A stretch of 64,000 nucleotides of DNA from Lachnospiraceae bacterium (GCA_015057445.1 SVEI01000002.1:1-64000), one strand, 5' to 3'; positions 26,904 to 36,622 are shown, counted from the first letter of the stretch. The notes: generated by a model from the sequence alone, not told the origin. Numbers and translations are program-made.

Positions 26904-28133
26904 TTGCTTGAAATAAAATCAAACGACGAAAAAACCCCTGCTAGAATCCTTGTCATAGGAGTAGGTGGTGCAGGTAACAATGCGGTTAACAGAATGATCG
27001 ATGAGAATGTGGAGGGTGTTGAGCTTATAGCTATTAACACTGATAAGCAGATCTTATCACAGAGTAGAGCTACTACTAAGATTCAGATTGGTGAGAAACT
27101 GACTAAGGGACTTGGAGCAGGCGCAAAGCCTGAGATTGGTGCTAGTGCAGTTGAAGAGAATAGAGAAGAGATTACAGATATCATGAAGGATGCCAATATG
27201 GTATTCGTTACTTGTGGTATGGGTGGTGGTACAGGTACAGGTGCCGCTCCTGTAGTTGCTGAGATAGCTAGAAATCTTGGTATACTTACAGTTGGTGTAG
27301 TAACTAAGCCTTTCTCATTTGAGGGTAAGCCTAGAATGAACAACGCTCTTAATGGTATCGCTAAGCTTAGAGAGAATGTTGATACATTAATCGTTATTCC
27401 TAACGATAAGTTATTACAGATATGTGATAAGCGTACTACAATTCCTGAGGCACTTAAGAAGGCTGATGAGGTTCTTCAGCAGGGTGTACAGGGTGTAACA
27501 GACCTTATCAACAAGCCAGGTCTTATCAACCTTGACTTTGCGGATATTCAGACAGTTATGAGGGACAAGGGTGTTGCTCATATCGGTATCGGTACTGCAA
27601 GTGGTGATAACAAGGCAGTTGATGCAATCAAATCAGCTATGGATAGTCCATTACTTGAGACTACAGTAACAGGAGCTACAGATATTATTGTTAACTTCTC
27701 AGGTAATATCGGTATCGTTGAAGCATACGATGCTATTACATACCTTACTGAGGTTGCAGGAGACAATGCTAACATTATCTTCGGTACAGTTGATAACGAT
27801 AATATGGGCGAAGATGTATGTATTACAATTATTGCTACAGGTATTGAGGCTAATGCAGCTAACGCAGCTACAGTTTCAGTTCCACAGACTAGTAAGCCAC
27901 AGGTAAAGCCAAGTGTAACACCTATTGGTGGAGCACCAACATATTCAGGACAGCCTATTACAACTGGAACTACAAGCTCAGTTAAGCCATCATTCCTTAA
28001 TACACCAGTTAAGCCTGTAAATCAGGGTGTTGATATGACAGCTACAAAGGCTACACCAGTTAGACCACAGCCAGCAGCTGCTAATAATAATCCTAATGGA
28101 ATCAAGATTCCTGATTTCCTTAAAAGAGGTTAA
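26904..28133 (+). CDS. ftsZ: Cell division GTPase FtsZ
   Basis: Tubulin-like GTPase that forms the Z-ring. The nucleotide-binding region shows [13 protein letters not shown], the tubulin signature [13 protein letters not shown], and [11 protein letters not shown] for the T7 loop region. After a variable linker (about residues 320-395, Pro/Thr/Ala-rich) it ends with the conserved partner-binding peptide [11 protein letters not shown] 26904 is chosen because AAGGAGG (26889-26895) lies 8 bases upstream and the product then begins [10 protein letters not shown] as in related FtsZ proteins; the in-frame ATG at 26886 overlaps that site and has none of its own. No ftsA lies upstream. Confidence 0.97.
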   Translation: MLEIKSNDEKTPARILVIGVGGAGNNAVNRMIDENVEGVELIAINTDKQILSQSRATTKIQIGEKLTKGLGAGAKPEIGASAVEENREEITDIMKDANMVFVTCGMGGGTGTGAAPVVAEIARNLGILTVGVVTKPFSFEGKPRMNNALNGIAKLRENVDTLIVIPNDKLLQICDKRTTIPEALKKADEVLQQGVQGVTDLINKPGLINLDFADIQTVMRDKGVAHIGIGTASGDNKAVDAIKSAMDSPLLETTVTGATDIIVNFSGNIGIVEAYDAITYLTEVAGDNANIIFGTVDNDNMGEDVCITIIATGIEANAANAATVSVPQTSKPQVKPSVTPIGGAPTYSGQPITTGTTSSVKPSFLNTPVKPVNQGVDMTATKATPVRPQPAAANNNPNGIKIPDFLKRG

Positions 28134-28149
28134 TTTGTAAGATAATTAA

Positions 28150-28184
28150 AGGTCTGTCGTAATGCAATGCGACGGACCTTTTTG
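28150..28184 (+). terminator. Intrinsic terminator after ftsZ
   Basis: AGGTCTGTCG pairs with CGACGGACCT (one G-U pair) around a 10-base loop, followed by TTTTTG. It ends the dcw transcript. Confidence 0.88.
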
Positions 28185-28213
28185 ATGTATATTACGTAAG
28201 AAAGGTAAAAAAT

Positions 28214-30823
28214 ATGGATATGAATAACATGGGTGGGGGACATACCACATATTATGACGAGACAATGTTAGCTCAATACCATAATCAATACAAAAGTCAG
28301 CCTAATAAGAATACGCTGGTTATAGTAGATAAAAATGGTATTAATGAGATTGACTTGAGTGGAAGTACAGACGCTGTTTATTCCTTTGGACGTAAAAGTG
28401 ATAATAGCATTGTAATTAATTCTGAAATTGTATCAGGTTATCATGGTGAAATATGTATATCAAACGGAGTATTTTACATAAAGGATAACAACAGTTCCAA
28501 TGGAACATATATTGCCTATGGACCACAATTTTATAAGGCTCAGCCAGGACAATACTATGGTGGTGATAACAAGGATATGATAATTAGACTTGGTACTAAC
28601 AAGTCTGTAGGAGAAATTGAAGCAGTGCTTATGCTTTATGATAATGATGCTGCAAGTGGCACTTGGAAAACTTACAATCTTCATGAAGGAGATAACAGTA
28701 TAGGTCGTGCCGAGGATTGTGACATTAAAATTCGAAATGTAGCAGTGTCACGTTACCATGCGGGTGTTAGATTGGTTAATGGTGAGTTTTATGTATTTGA
28801 TAACAAATCTACCAATGGTGTGTTTGTAAATGGTATTAAGATTGATAAACCAGTAAGACTTACTGATAAAGATATCTTCACTATATTGAATACTACATTT
28901 ATATTTAGTGCGGGAAAATTATTCTACAGGGTTAATCCTGAAGGTATTGCTCTTAATCTAAGAAATCTTAATAAAGAAGTGCCGGCAAAAGGTGGCAAAA
29001 AGACCATACTTGATAAGGTTAGCTTAAGTATTGGTGCAAATGAGTTTGTTGCTATTATAGGTGGTTCTGGAGCAGGTAAAACTACTCTTATGACTGCTAT
29101 GAGTGGATTTGATACTCAAATCACAGGTGATGTATTCTGTAATGGTATCAATTTAAGAGAGAATTTCCAAACTCTTAAAAATGTCATAGGATTTGTTCCA
29201 CAGCAGGATATTATATATGAGAATATTACTCTGAAGAAGATGCTTTACTATACTGCAAAGCTTAAGATGCCAGAGGATACAACCAAAGAAGAAATTTACA
29301 AGCGTATTCATGATGTATTAGATATGGTGGAGCTTCTTGAACATCAAGACACATATATTAGGCGACTTTCAGGTGGACAGAAAAAGAGAGCAAGTATAGC
29401 AGTAGAACTTCTTGCTAACCCAGGATTATTCTTCTTAGATGAGCCTACATCAGGTCTCGATCCTGGAACAGAACAACATCTTATGCACACACTTAGCAAG
29501 CTCTCTAAAGAGCAGGAAAAGACTATTATAATGGTTACTCATACCACTAATAATATTCACCTGTGTGATAAGGTTATCATTATGGGCTATGGTGGAAGAC
29601 TCTGTTATTGTGGAGCTCCATCAGGAATAAAGGATTTCTTTGCCACTGATGATATTGTTGAGGTATATGATAAGATTACAAATGATACGAAGGGCTGGGA
29701 AGCTAGATTTAAAGCATCAGGAATTAACAAGCTTGATGAGGGACTAGGATCTAACGTTGGTAAAGAAATTAAACCTAAGAAAGCAAGCAGTCTAAACCAG
29801 CTGTCTGTGCTTATAAGAAGATATGTAACTCTTATTAAAAATGACATAGGAAGACTTATGATGATCTTCCTTCAGCCAATACTTATTGGTATTTTGATGG
29901 CTCTTGTTGCTGAGGACGGTATATACGAGAAGATGTTTGAAACTAGATCTATACTTTTTGCCCTTATGAGTGCAGGTATATGGATGGGACTTTTCAACAC
30001 CATTCAAGAAATATACAAAGAACGAGTCATTTTGAAACGTGAATATATGGCCAATCTGAAATTGCCGATATATATGCTCTCAAAATATATTGTGCAGGCT
30101 GTTATTGCAATAATTCAGGCTGTGATTTTAGTAGCAGTGTTTGTACTTATAAAGGGTAAGCCACAATGCGAAGGCGTTGTGCTTGGAAGTGCAGTATTAG
30201 AGATGATGGTAACAATATTTGTTACTGTATATGCAGCAGCGGCCTTTGGTCTTCTTATATCAGCCGTTTCTAAGAACGGAGATAGAGCTATGACTATTGC
30301 ACCGTTTGTGCTTATAATTCAGTTGCTGTTCTCAGGAATATTATTCTCTCTTGATGGAGTAACTGAAAAGATTTCTTATGTCACATTTAGCCGTTGGTCT
30401 ATGGAAGCATTAGGAAGTACCAACGACCTTAATGAGCTAGAACCAGTAGGTCAGGAGGATGCAGATAAGGCAGAAGAAGAGGCTAAAGAAAAACAAGATG
30501 AACTTATTGCAAGCTGCAATGATGCTATAGCGTCTATGCAGGATGCATATGATGAGACCATCAATGAACTTCAGGACACTATAGAATATTATTCTGTGTA
30601 TGCAAATGATCCGCAGACCTTCGAAGAATATGTATCTGAGCCTGTTACCATGGAAGTAGAGGATGAAGATGATAGTGACGAAGATGATGAAGAAATTGAT
30701 GAGATGTTTGTAAGAACAAAATCACATATGGCAAAATGCTGGGGATTCTTATTCTTAGTAACATTCTTATTTGCTGGAGTAAGTATAGCTGTGCTTACTA
30801 AGTTGAAGGATGAGCAAAGATAA
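28214..30823 (+). CDS. ABCG-type ABC transporter with two N-terminal FHA domains
   Basis: An 869-residue fusion. Two forkhead-associated domains (about residues 40-110 and 150-225; GRKSDNS...SNGT and GRAEDCD...STNGV) read phosphothreonine. The ATPase follows, with Walker A GGSGAGKTT near 283-291, signature LSGGQKKR near 384 and Walker B FFLDEPTSGLDP near 406. The membrane half has about six helices (548-760 and 840-862); between the fifth and sixth lies an acidic, coiled-coil insert of roughly 100 residues (736-836) that should face outside. Substrate unknown. It lies after the ftsZ terminator without a clear promoter of its own in the short gap. The kinase PrkC at 58349 is a possible partner (inference). 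Confidence 0.88.
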   Translation: MDMNNMGGGHTTYYDETMLAQYHNQYKSQPNKNTLVIVDKNGINEIDLSGSTDAVYSFGRKSDNSIVINSEIVSGYHGEICISNGVFYIKDNNSSNGTYIAYGPQFYKAQPGQYYGGDNKDMIIRLGTNKSVGEIEAVLMLYDNDAASGTWKTYNLHEGDNSIGRAEDCDIKIRNVAVSRYHAGVRLVNGEFYVFDNKSTNGVFVNGIKIDKPVRLTDKDIFTILNTTFIFSAGKLFYRVNPEGIALNLRNLNKEVPAKGGKKTILDKVSLSIGANEFVAIIGGSGAGKTTLMTAMSGFDTQITGDVFCNGINLRENFQTLKNVIGFVPQQDIIYENITLKKMLYYTAKLKMPEDTTKEEIYKRIHDVLDMVELLEHQDTYIRRLSGGQKKRASIAVELLANPGLFFLDEPTSGLDPGTEQHLMHTLSKLSKEQEKTIIMVTHTTNNIHLCDKVIIMGYGGRLCYCGAPSGIKDFFATDDIVEVYDKITNDTKGWEARFKASGINKLDEGLGSNVGKEIKPKKASSLNQLSVLIRRYVTLIKNDIGRLMMIFLQPILIGILMALVAEDGIYEKMFETRSILFALMSAGIWMGLFNTIQEIYKERVILKREYMANLKLPIYMLSKYIVQAVIAIIQAVILVAVFVLIKGKPQCEGVVLGSAVLEMMVTIFVTVYAAAAFGLLISAVSKNGDRAMTIAPFVLIIQLLFSGILFSLDGVTEKISYVTFSRWSMEALGSTNDLNELEPVGQEDADKAEEEAKEKQDELIASCNDAIASMQDAYDETINELQDTIEYYSVYANDPQTFEEYVSEPVTMEVEDEDDSDEDDEEIDEMFVRTKSHMAKCWGFLFLVTFLFAGVSIAVLTKLKDEQR

Positions 30824-30840
30824 AATTATAATATAATACA

Positions 30841-30917
30841 AAAAGACTGGTGTTATTAGTCATTACTCGGCTTATGGATGTAGGCCAGTAAAGAAGAATA
30901 ACGCCAGTCTTTTTTTG
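30841..30917 (+). terminator. Bidirectional terminator with long loop
   Basis: AAAAGACTGGTGTTATT (30841-30857) pairs with AATAACGCCAGTCTTTT around a 39-base loop and ends in a T-run. It separates the convergent FHA-ABC and transglycosylase genes. Confidence 0.85.
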
Positions 30918-30922
30918 TTTGA

Positions 30923-31741
30923 TTATATTAAGTCGATGTTATTTCTGCTGTATTGTATGTTGCTAAGTCTAAATAAATCTTCAAGGGAATCATCCTGGTT
31001 ATTGTTAGAAGCAGTCTCTTCTGTGTCCCCAATTTTTGCTATAGTTTCTAGCATTGTTTCATAATATTTCATAAGAATATCATATTCTGAGTATGAAAAA
31101 GCTTGTTCTAACTTTGCTGCATCAGTTATGCTTTGAGTAGTATCTAAGGACTGCGTGCCGGAATTAATGGTAACAGTCGTACCATCAATATTGACACCCT
31201 GATTTAAGTACTCTAAAACTTTGGCAACATAGTTTTGTGTTTCTGTAAATGGAGGAACTCCATCGTATTTTGCTACATTTCCAGGGCCTGCATTATAGCC
31301 TGCCAGCATAAGCTTAATGTTGCCGTTGTACATCTTATCTAACTGATTTAAAAGTTTTGCTCCACCCATAATATTTTCATATGGGTCGTAGGCATTGTTT
31401 ACGCCAAGTGATTTTGCAGTTGATGGCATAAGTTGCATAATACCCATAGCGCCACAGTGTGATGTGGCTTCGGGGTTGAAGTTTGACTCGGCCTTAGCAA
31501 CTGCCTTAAGTAAGTCTATTGAAACGTTGTATTTTTGAGAGGCTTCTGTAAAGATGCTCTCTAAATCTACAGTTTTTTTCTGATCTTCTACAAGATTTGC
31601 TTTTTCCTGTTCTAATATCTGGTCAAATGCACTTTGAACAACAGCTTCGGTGCTGGCGCTAGATGATGCCTTTGTGGTATTGGCAACGTTATACACGTTG
31701 TATGTATTTTCGTCTACGTATCCTAATCCTTCTATGTACAT
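30923..31741 (-). CDS. Lytic transglycosylase (SLT domain), no signal peptide
   Basis: A 272-residue protein whose centre (residues 60-190) is a soluble lytic transglycosylase domain that cleaves peptidoglycan glycan strands. The catalytic acid is E85 in AVAKAESNFNP; GAMGIMQLMPSTA and AGYNAGPGNV are the substrate-groove motifs. The first 58 residues are polar and Ser/Ala/Gln-rich with no signal peptide or membrane helix. Leaderless SLT proteins of this type are often flagellum-associated in Clostridia, which fits the FliB-like gene in the window, but that is inference. The start has an AGGAGT site. Confidence 0.85.
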   Translation of the reverse strand: MYIEGLGYVDENTYNVYNVANTTKASSSASTEAVVQSAFDQILEQEKANLVEDQKKTVDLESIFTEASQKYNVSIDLLKAVAKAESNFNPEATSHCGAMGIMQLMPSTAKSLGVNNAYDPYENIMGGAKLLNQLDKMYNGNIKLMLAGYNAGPGNVAKYDGVPPFTETQNYVAKVLEYLNQGVNIDGTTVTINSGTQSLDTTQSITDAAKLEQAFSYSEYDILMKYYETMLETIAKIGDTEETASNNNQDDSLEDLFRLSNIQYSRNNIDLI

Positions 31742-31872
31742 ATAATTACTCCTAATCTACATTTGTATAGTCAATAGTATTCCAAGATATTGTAATATTT
31801 TTTTTGTGTAATGACAAGTGTTTCGTAGTGTATAATTGAAAATAATCACGAAATTTCTAGTATGGATAATGG

Positions 31873-31901
31873 TTGATAATGCCCTTAAAATGTAATATAA
31901 T
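31873..31901 (+). promoter_or_regulatory. Promoter of nnr-alr-mazF transcript
   Basis: TTGATA (31873-31878), 17 bases, TATAAT (31896-31901), 34 bases before the start codon. A further TATAAT at 31831-31836 lacks a good -35. Confidence 0.75.
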
Positions 31902-31934
31902 AAACTTTTGTAATGATGACTGGAGGTCGTGAGG

Positions 31935-33446
31935 ATGAATTATATTGCCAGCGGCGATGAGATGAGTCGCATAGATGAATATACTATAAATGTAATCGGA
32001 ATACCACAGATGGTTTTAATGGAAAGGGCTGCCTTGGCGGTGTATGAATACATTTATTCCAAGTTTAATAAAGAATCAAAGGTATTAGTTGTTGTAGAAG
32101 GTGGCAACAATGGCGGAGATGGTATTGCTCTTGCTAGAATACTTCATAGTAGTGGATATGATGTTGAGATATTCTGGGGAGAAAATCTCAGCAAGACTAG
32201 CGAAGCCTTTGGGAAACAGTTAGAGATAGCTAGAAAGCTTAACTTGAAGTTTGCTGATGACATACTTGATTGTGGGTATGATGTGGTTGTAGATGCAGTA
32301 TTTGGGGCAGGTTTGAATAGAGCAATAACAGGTAAGATTGCTGATGTGATTAATGCAATGAATGATGTGGATGCTTTCAAGCTTGCGGTAGATATTCCTT
32401 CGGGAATAGATTCTACAAACGGCTTTGTTTTAGGAACAGCTTTTAGAGCGGATGCAACAGTGACGTTTGGAATAATGAAGATGGGACTTCTGACAGGAAT
32501 GGGCTATGAATATAGTGGTCAGGTTACAGTGGCTGACATAGGCATACCGAAGAAGGCTATTGATTACATAGAACCAGATCTCTATACATATGACGGAGTG
32601 GATGTGGATAGATTATTGCCATATAGAAAGCTAGACTCTCACAAGGGAAGTTATGGTAAAATAGGTGTCATTGGTGGAAGTAAAAATATGGCAGGTGCAG
32701 CCATGTTTTCTGCTGAGGCTGCTTATAGGATGGGCTGTGGACTGGTAAGAATATGCACTGTGGAAGAAAATCGTGAGATTATGCAAAGTAAACTTCCAGA
32801 AGCGATGCTTACAACCTATGATTCGAGTGATAAAAGTAGCATAAGAGAAGCCGTTAAGTCTATGATTAGCTGGTCTGATGTGATAATACTTGGACCTGGG
32901 TTAAGTACTAAGGAGTATGCTGGTTATATTGTTGAAAAGGTACTTAAAGACTATAAAGAAACTATTGTATTAGATGCAGATGGTCTTAATATAGTAGCTC
33001 AGAATAAGGAATTGCTTAAAGCAACAGAAGCTAGAGTTATCATTACACCTCATCTCGCAGAGATGTCAAGACTTACAGATGTGAAAACAGGAGAGATTAA
33101 GAGCAACAAATATCATGTAGCTAAGGAATTTGCCAAGGACAATAACCTTGTAGTAGTTCTTAAAGATTCTAGAACAGTGGTATCAGATGGTGGAGTTCAA
33201 GCATATATTAATACTACTGGAAACAATGGTATGGCAACAGGCGGTTCTGGAGATGTTTTGGCAGGTATAATCGGTGGATTATGTGGTCAGAATATGAATG
33301 AATTTGAGGCTGCAAAGCTTGGAGTTTGTTTGCATGGATTGGCAGGTCAGGAGGCTGCGATTAGCAGAGGAAGATACAGTATGATAGCCAGTGATATAGT
33401 AAGAGGAATTACAGCAGTACTAAAAGGAGATTATTATGTCGGTTAG
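31935..33446 (+). CDS. nnr: Bifunctional NAD(P)H-hydrate epimerase/ADP-dependent dehydratase
   Basis: Repairs damaged NADH and NADPH. The first 215 residues are the epimerase (YjeF-N), with EGGNNGGDGIALARIL near 53-68 and DIPSGIDSTNG near 154. Residues 230-500 are the ribokinase-like dehydratase with GSYGKIGVIGGSKNMAGAA near 238 and NNGMATGGSGDVLAGIIGG near 433-451. ATG 31935 is chosen over GTG 31929 because GGAGG at 31922-31926 gives an 8-base spacing. The end overlaps alr by 11 bases, so the two are coupled. Confidence 0.95.
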   Translation: MNYIASGDEMSRIDEYTINVIGIPQMVLMERAALAVYEYIYSKFNKESKVLVVVEGGNNGGDGIALARILHSSGYDVEIFWGENLSKTSEAFGKQLEIARKLNLKFADDILDCGYDVVVDAVFGAGLNRAITGKIADVINAMNDVDAFKLAVDIPSGIDSTNGFVLGTAFRADATVTFGIMKMGLLTGMGYEYSGQVTVADIGIPKKAIDYIEPDLYTYDGVDVDRLLPYRKLDSHKGSYGKIGVIGGSKNMAGAAMFSAEAAYRMGCGLVRICTVEENREIMQSKLPEAMLTTYDSSDKSSIREAVKSMISWSDVIILGPGLSTKEYAGYIVEKVLKDYKETIVLDADGLNIVAQNKELLKATEARVIITPHLAEMSRLTDVKTGEIKSNKYHVAKEFAKDNNLVVVLKDSRTVVSDGGVQAYINTTGNNGMATGGSGDVLAGIIGGLCGQNMNEFEAAKLGVCLHGLAGQEAAISRGRYSMIASDIVRGITAVLKGDYYVG

Positions 33447-34605
33447 GAAACCAGGATATAATAGAATATATGCTAGGATAAATATGGATAATCTTCGATA
33501 TAACATAGAGAAGATGAAATCTATGGTTAAACCGGATATGAAGGTTTTAGCAGTGGTAAAGGCGGATGCTTATGGTCATGGAGCTGTTGGCGTTTCCCAG
33601 AGAATAAGAGATATAGTAGATTATTTTGGTGTTGCAACTATAGATGAGGCAGTGGAACTAAGAAATGCAGGAATCACTGAACCAATTCTTATAATTGGCT
33701 ATACAGATTCTGATGATTTTGAGAAGCTTGTAGAACATAATATAACTCAAGCTGTATATGATGTTAAAGAGTGTGAAAAGCTTTCTAGTGTTGCTGTGTC
33801 AGCAGGAACTAAGATAAAGGTACACCTTAAGGTTGACTCTGGTATGGGAAGAATAGGATTTTTGGCCAATGAGTCGGGTGTTGAAGAAGCATTAAAGTTG
33901 AAGTGTATGGAAGGTCTAGATATAGAAGGTATATTTACCCATTATGCTAAGGCGGATGAATTAGATAAGTCATATTCTCGTGTTCAAAAAGAAAAATTTC
34001 TTAATTTTATAAAAGGAATGGAAGCGGGTGGTGTTACATTTGCCATAAAGCATATAGACAACAGTGCAGGAACTATGGAGATGGATGATGATGAATTTGA
34101 TATGGTACGACTTGGTATTGTATCATATGGTTTATATCCTTCAGAAGAAGTGGATAAATCTGTTGAGATAAGACCGGTTATGTCTCTTGTGTCCCATGTG
34201 TCACATGTGAAGACAGTAGAGGCTGGTACTTCAATTAGTTATGGTGGAACCTATATAACAGACACCACTAGACGAATTGCTACAGTTACAGTAGGCTATG
34301 CTGATGGGTATCCGAGAGCTCAGTCCAACTTAGGAAGAGTTATTGTGCGAGGTCAGTATGCACCCATAGTTGGAAGAGTATGTATGGATCAAATGATGAT
34401 AGATGTAACAGATATACCAGATGTATCGGTTAAGGATGAAGTTATATTGATTGGTGGCACAGATGATAAATATATTTCTGTGGAGGAGGTTGCCCAGTAT
34501 GCTAACAGCTTTAATTATGAGCTGGTTTGTCATATTGGTAGAAGAGTTCCCCACGTTTACAATGAGGATGGAGCAGATACAGTCTGCGTAAATTATCTAG
34601 TATAA
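33436..34605 (+). CDS. alr: Alanine racemase
   Basis: PLP enzyme converting L- to D-alanine for peptidoglycan. The cofactor lysine lies in AVVKADAYGHGAV near residues 39-51, the second catalytic base is the Tyr in SYGGTYI near 269, and GRVCMDQMMIDVT near 315 is the C-terminal domain signature. The 389-residue length is normal. The ATG overlaps the end of nnr, with an AAGGAGA site. Downstream of it, mazF follows as in many Firmicutes (alr-ndoA order). Confidence 0.96.
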   Translation: MSVRKPGYNRIYARINMDNLRYNIEKMKSMVKPDMKVLAVVKADAYGHGAVGVSQRIRDIVDYFGVATIDEAVELRNAGITEPILIIGYTDSDDFEKLVEHNITQAVYDVKECEKLSSVAVSAGTKIKVHLKVDSGMGRIGFLANESGVEEALKLKCMEGLDIEGIFTHYAKADELDKSYSRVQKEKFLNFIKGMEAGGVTFAIKHIDNSAGTMEMDDDEFDMVRLGIVSYGLYPSEEVDKSVEIRPVMSLVSHVSHVKTVEAGTSISYGGTYITDTTRRIATVTVGYADGYPRAQSNLGRVIVRGQYAPIVGRVCMDQMMIDVTDIPDVSVKDEVILIGGTDDKYISVEEVAQYANSFNYELVCHIGRRVPHVYNEDGADTVCVNYLV

Positions 34606-34681
34606 AGAAAGATATGTATATACCTATTGATTATTGGAAATACTTTCATTAGTTTGAAATAACAATAGGAGTGTGAAATCA

Positions 34682-35023
34682 GTGGTAATCAGACGAGGAG
34701 ATATATATTACGCCGATTTAAGACCAGTAATTGGTTCAGAACAAGGCGGAGTGAGACCAGTACTTATTATACAGAACGAAACAGGTAACAAGCATAGTTC
34801 AACAGTGATTATAGCAGCAATTACATCTCAGCTTCATAAGGCCAAGTTGCCAACGCATGTGGAGCTTGATTCAAGGTATTGCGATATAGCTAAGGATTCT
34901 GTTATACTGTTAGAACAAGTAAGAACAATAGATAAACAAAGACTTAAGGAAAAAGTGTGTCATCTCGATAACAAAATAATTGAGCGTGTAAATGAAGCAC
35001 TTAGGATAAGTCTTGAGTTATAA
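34682..35023 (+). CDS. mazF: MazF/NdoA (PemK) family endoribonuclease toxin
   Basis: A 113-residue toxin of the CcdB/PemK fold that cuts mRNA at short sequence motifs. The family core [28 protein letters not shown] (spanning residues 3-30), [10 protein letters not shown] near 45-54 and [15 protein letters not shown] near 80-94 are near-canonical NdoA. GTG 34682 is chosen because AGGAG ends 10 bases upstream and the product then aligns with NdoA; GTG 34673 in the same frame is too close to that site. The 76-base gap after alr cannot encode a MazE antitoxin, so none is adjacent. Confidence 0.88.
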   Translation: MVIRRGDIYYADLRPVIGSEQGGVRPVLIIQNETGNKHSSTVIIAAITSQLHKAKLPTHVELDSRYCDIAKDSVILLEQVRTIDKQRLKEKVCHLDNKIIERVNEALRISLEL

Positions 35024-35044
35024 AGAAAAAGGAGAAAAGAAAAG

Positions 35045-35887
35045 ATGTCCCAAAGCGGTCCCAGTAGCTTAAAGAAATTATTTGGAAAGAAGATTAGCGA
35101 GGAAAAGGTAGAGGAAGAAATTCTATCTATGGTAGAGGAAGGTCACGAACAGGGTCTTATTGAAGAATCTGAGGCTGAGATGATTACAAATATTATGGAA
35201 TTGTCAGATAAAAATGCCAGAGATATTATGACTAATCGACAGAAGATTATAGCTATGGAGAATACCTTTACGGTAGAAGATGCCATAAAGTTTATAGTGG
35301 AAAATAATTATTCCAGATATCCAGTGTATGAGGATGATATGGATAATATTTTAGGAGTGGTACACCTTAAGGATTTGGTGGAAGAATATTTGAAGAATCC
35401 ATTAACTAGCGTTACACAAGTAATGGAAGAACCTATTTTTATACATCCTACATTTAATATCAACAAGCTTCTTCAAAAGATGCAGAGTGAGAAGATACAT
35501 ATGTCTGTTGTGGTGGACGAGTATGGTCAGACAGAGGGCATAGTCTGTATGGAAGATGTAATCGAAGAGATTGTTGGAAATATTTTTGATGAACATGATG
35601 ATGTGGAAGAAGACAGCATCAAAGAAATTGCGGAAGATGCCTATATGATGAATGGTGATGCATCACTGCTTGATGTGTCAGATGAATTAGATGTAGAATT
35701 CCCAGATGAGGATTTTGAGACCTTAAATGGTTTTATGCTTTATAAGTTAGGAAGACTACCGGTTGAGAACGAGACTACAGAGATTATTTATCAGGGATAC
35801 AAATTCACCCCTGTAAAAATATGTGACAAGATGATAACTCTTGTCAAAGTAGAGAAAATAGAAGAAATAAATGAAGATAAGGAGTAA
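35045..35887 (+). CDS. CBS-domain/CorC_HlyC protein lacking the membrane domain
   Basis: A 280-residue cytoplasmic protein with an acidic helical N-terminus (residues 20-60), a CBS pair (about 62-180; ARDIMTNRQKIIAM...SRYPVYEDDMDNILGVVHLKDL and VVVDEYGQTEGIVCMEDVIEEIVGNI) and a CorC_HlyC C-terminal domain (195-280; LNGFMLYKLGRLP). Related proteins in the hemolysin-C/magnesium-efflux family carry an N-terminal DUF21 membrane domain, absent here, as in E. coli CorC. It may modulate ion transport by sensing adenine nucleotides. It sits between mazF and yebC with 21 and 6 base gaps, probably co-transcribed. Confidence 0.86.
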   Translation: MSQSGPSSLKKLFGKKISEEKVEEEILSMVEEGHEQGLIEESEAEMITNIMELSDKNARDIMTNRQKIIAMENTFTVEDAIKFIVENNYSRYPVYEDDMDNILGVVHLKDLVEEYLKNPLTSVTQVMEEPIFIHPTFNINKLLQKMQSEKIHMSVVVDEYGQTEGIVCMEDVIEEIVGNIFDEHDDVEEDSIKEIAEDAYMMNGDASLLDVSDELDVEFPDEDFETLNGFMLYKLGRLPVENETTEIIYQGYKFTPVKICDKMITLVKVEKIEEINEDKE

Positions 35888-35893
35888 CTTAAG

Positions 35894-36622
35894 ATGTCAG
35901 GACATTCAAAATTTGCCAATATTAAGCACAAGAAGGAGAAAAATGATGCTGCAAAGGGTAAGATTTTCACTATCATTGGTAGAGAAATTGCCGTAGCGGT
36001 TAAGGAGGGAGGACCAGACCCTGCTAATAACAGCAAGCTTCGTGATGTTATAGCGAAGGCAAAGGCTAACAATATGCCTAACGATACTATTGATAGAGGT
36101 ATTAAGAAGGCAGCAGGCGACCTAGGTTCAGTAAACTATGTTGGAATTACATATGAGGGATATGGTCCTAACGGAACAGCCATCATTGTTAACGCTCTTA
36201 CAGATAACAAAAACAGAACAGCTTCTAATGTTCGTAACGCTTTTACTAAAGGTGGTGGAAATGTAGGAACTACAGGCTGTGTATCATATATGTTTGACGA
36301 GAAGGGGCAGATTATCATAGATAAGGAAGAGTGTTCTATGGATGCAGATGACCTTATGATGATTGCTCTTGATGCTGGAGCTGATGATTTTGTAGAAGAG
36401 GAAGATAGCTTTGAAATCCTTACTGCACCAGCCGATTTTTCAGCGGTACGTGAGGCTCTTGAGGCAGAGAACATCCCTATGGTATCAGCAGAGGTAACTA
36501 TGGTTCCACAGAACTACGTAGAGCTTACTAACGAGGATGATATCAAGAAGATGAATAAGATACTTGACTTACTCGATGAGGATGACGACGTGCAAAGCGT
36601 GTACCACAATTGGGATGAGTAA
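35894..36622 (+). CDS. yebC: YebC/PmpR-family protein (transcription or translation factor)
   Basis: A 242-residue protein with the invariant start [38 protein letters not shown] near residues 57-71, [13 protein letters not shown] near 85 and [19 protein letters not shown] near 107-125. The family includes DNA-binding regulators and, more recently, factors that relieve ribosome stalling on proline-rich sequence. It starts 6 bases after the CBS-domain gene with an AAGGAG site. Its stop is followed at once by a hairpin. Function in this organism is open between these two roles. Confidence 0.93.
   Translation: MSGHSKFANIKHKKEKNDAAKGKIFTIIGREIAVAVKEGGPDPANNSKLRDVIAKAKANNMPNDTIDRGIKKAAGDLGSVNYVGITYEGYGPNGTAIIVNALTDNKNRTASNVRNAFTKGGGNVGTTGCVSYMFDEKGQIIIDKEECSMDADDLMMIALDAGADDFVEEEDSFEILTAPADFSAVREALEAENIPMVSAEVTMVPQNYVELTNEDDIKKMNKILDLLDEDDDVQSVYHNWDE

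Noticed and set aside
34606..34681. Possible short MazE antitoxin between alr and mazF
   Set aside because: Seventy-six bases cannot hold even a minimal antitoxin; no start with a ribosome site was found.
36136..36474. 112-codon minus-strand frame opposite yebC
   Set aside because: YebC is strongly conserved here and the opposite frame lacks a ribosome site.
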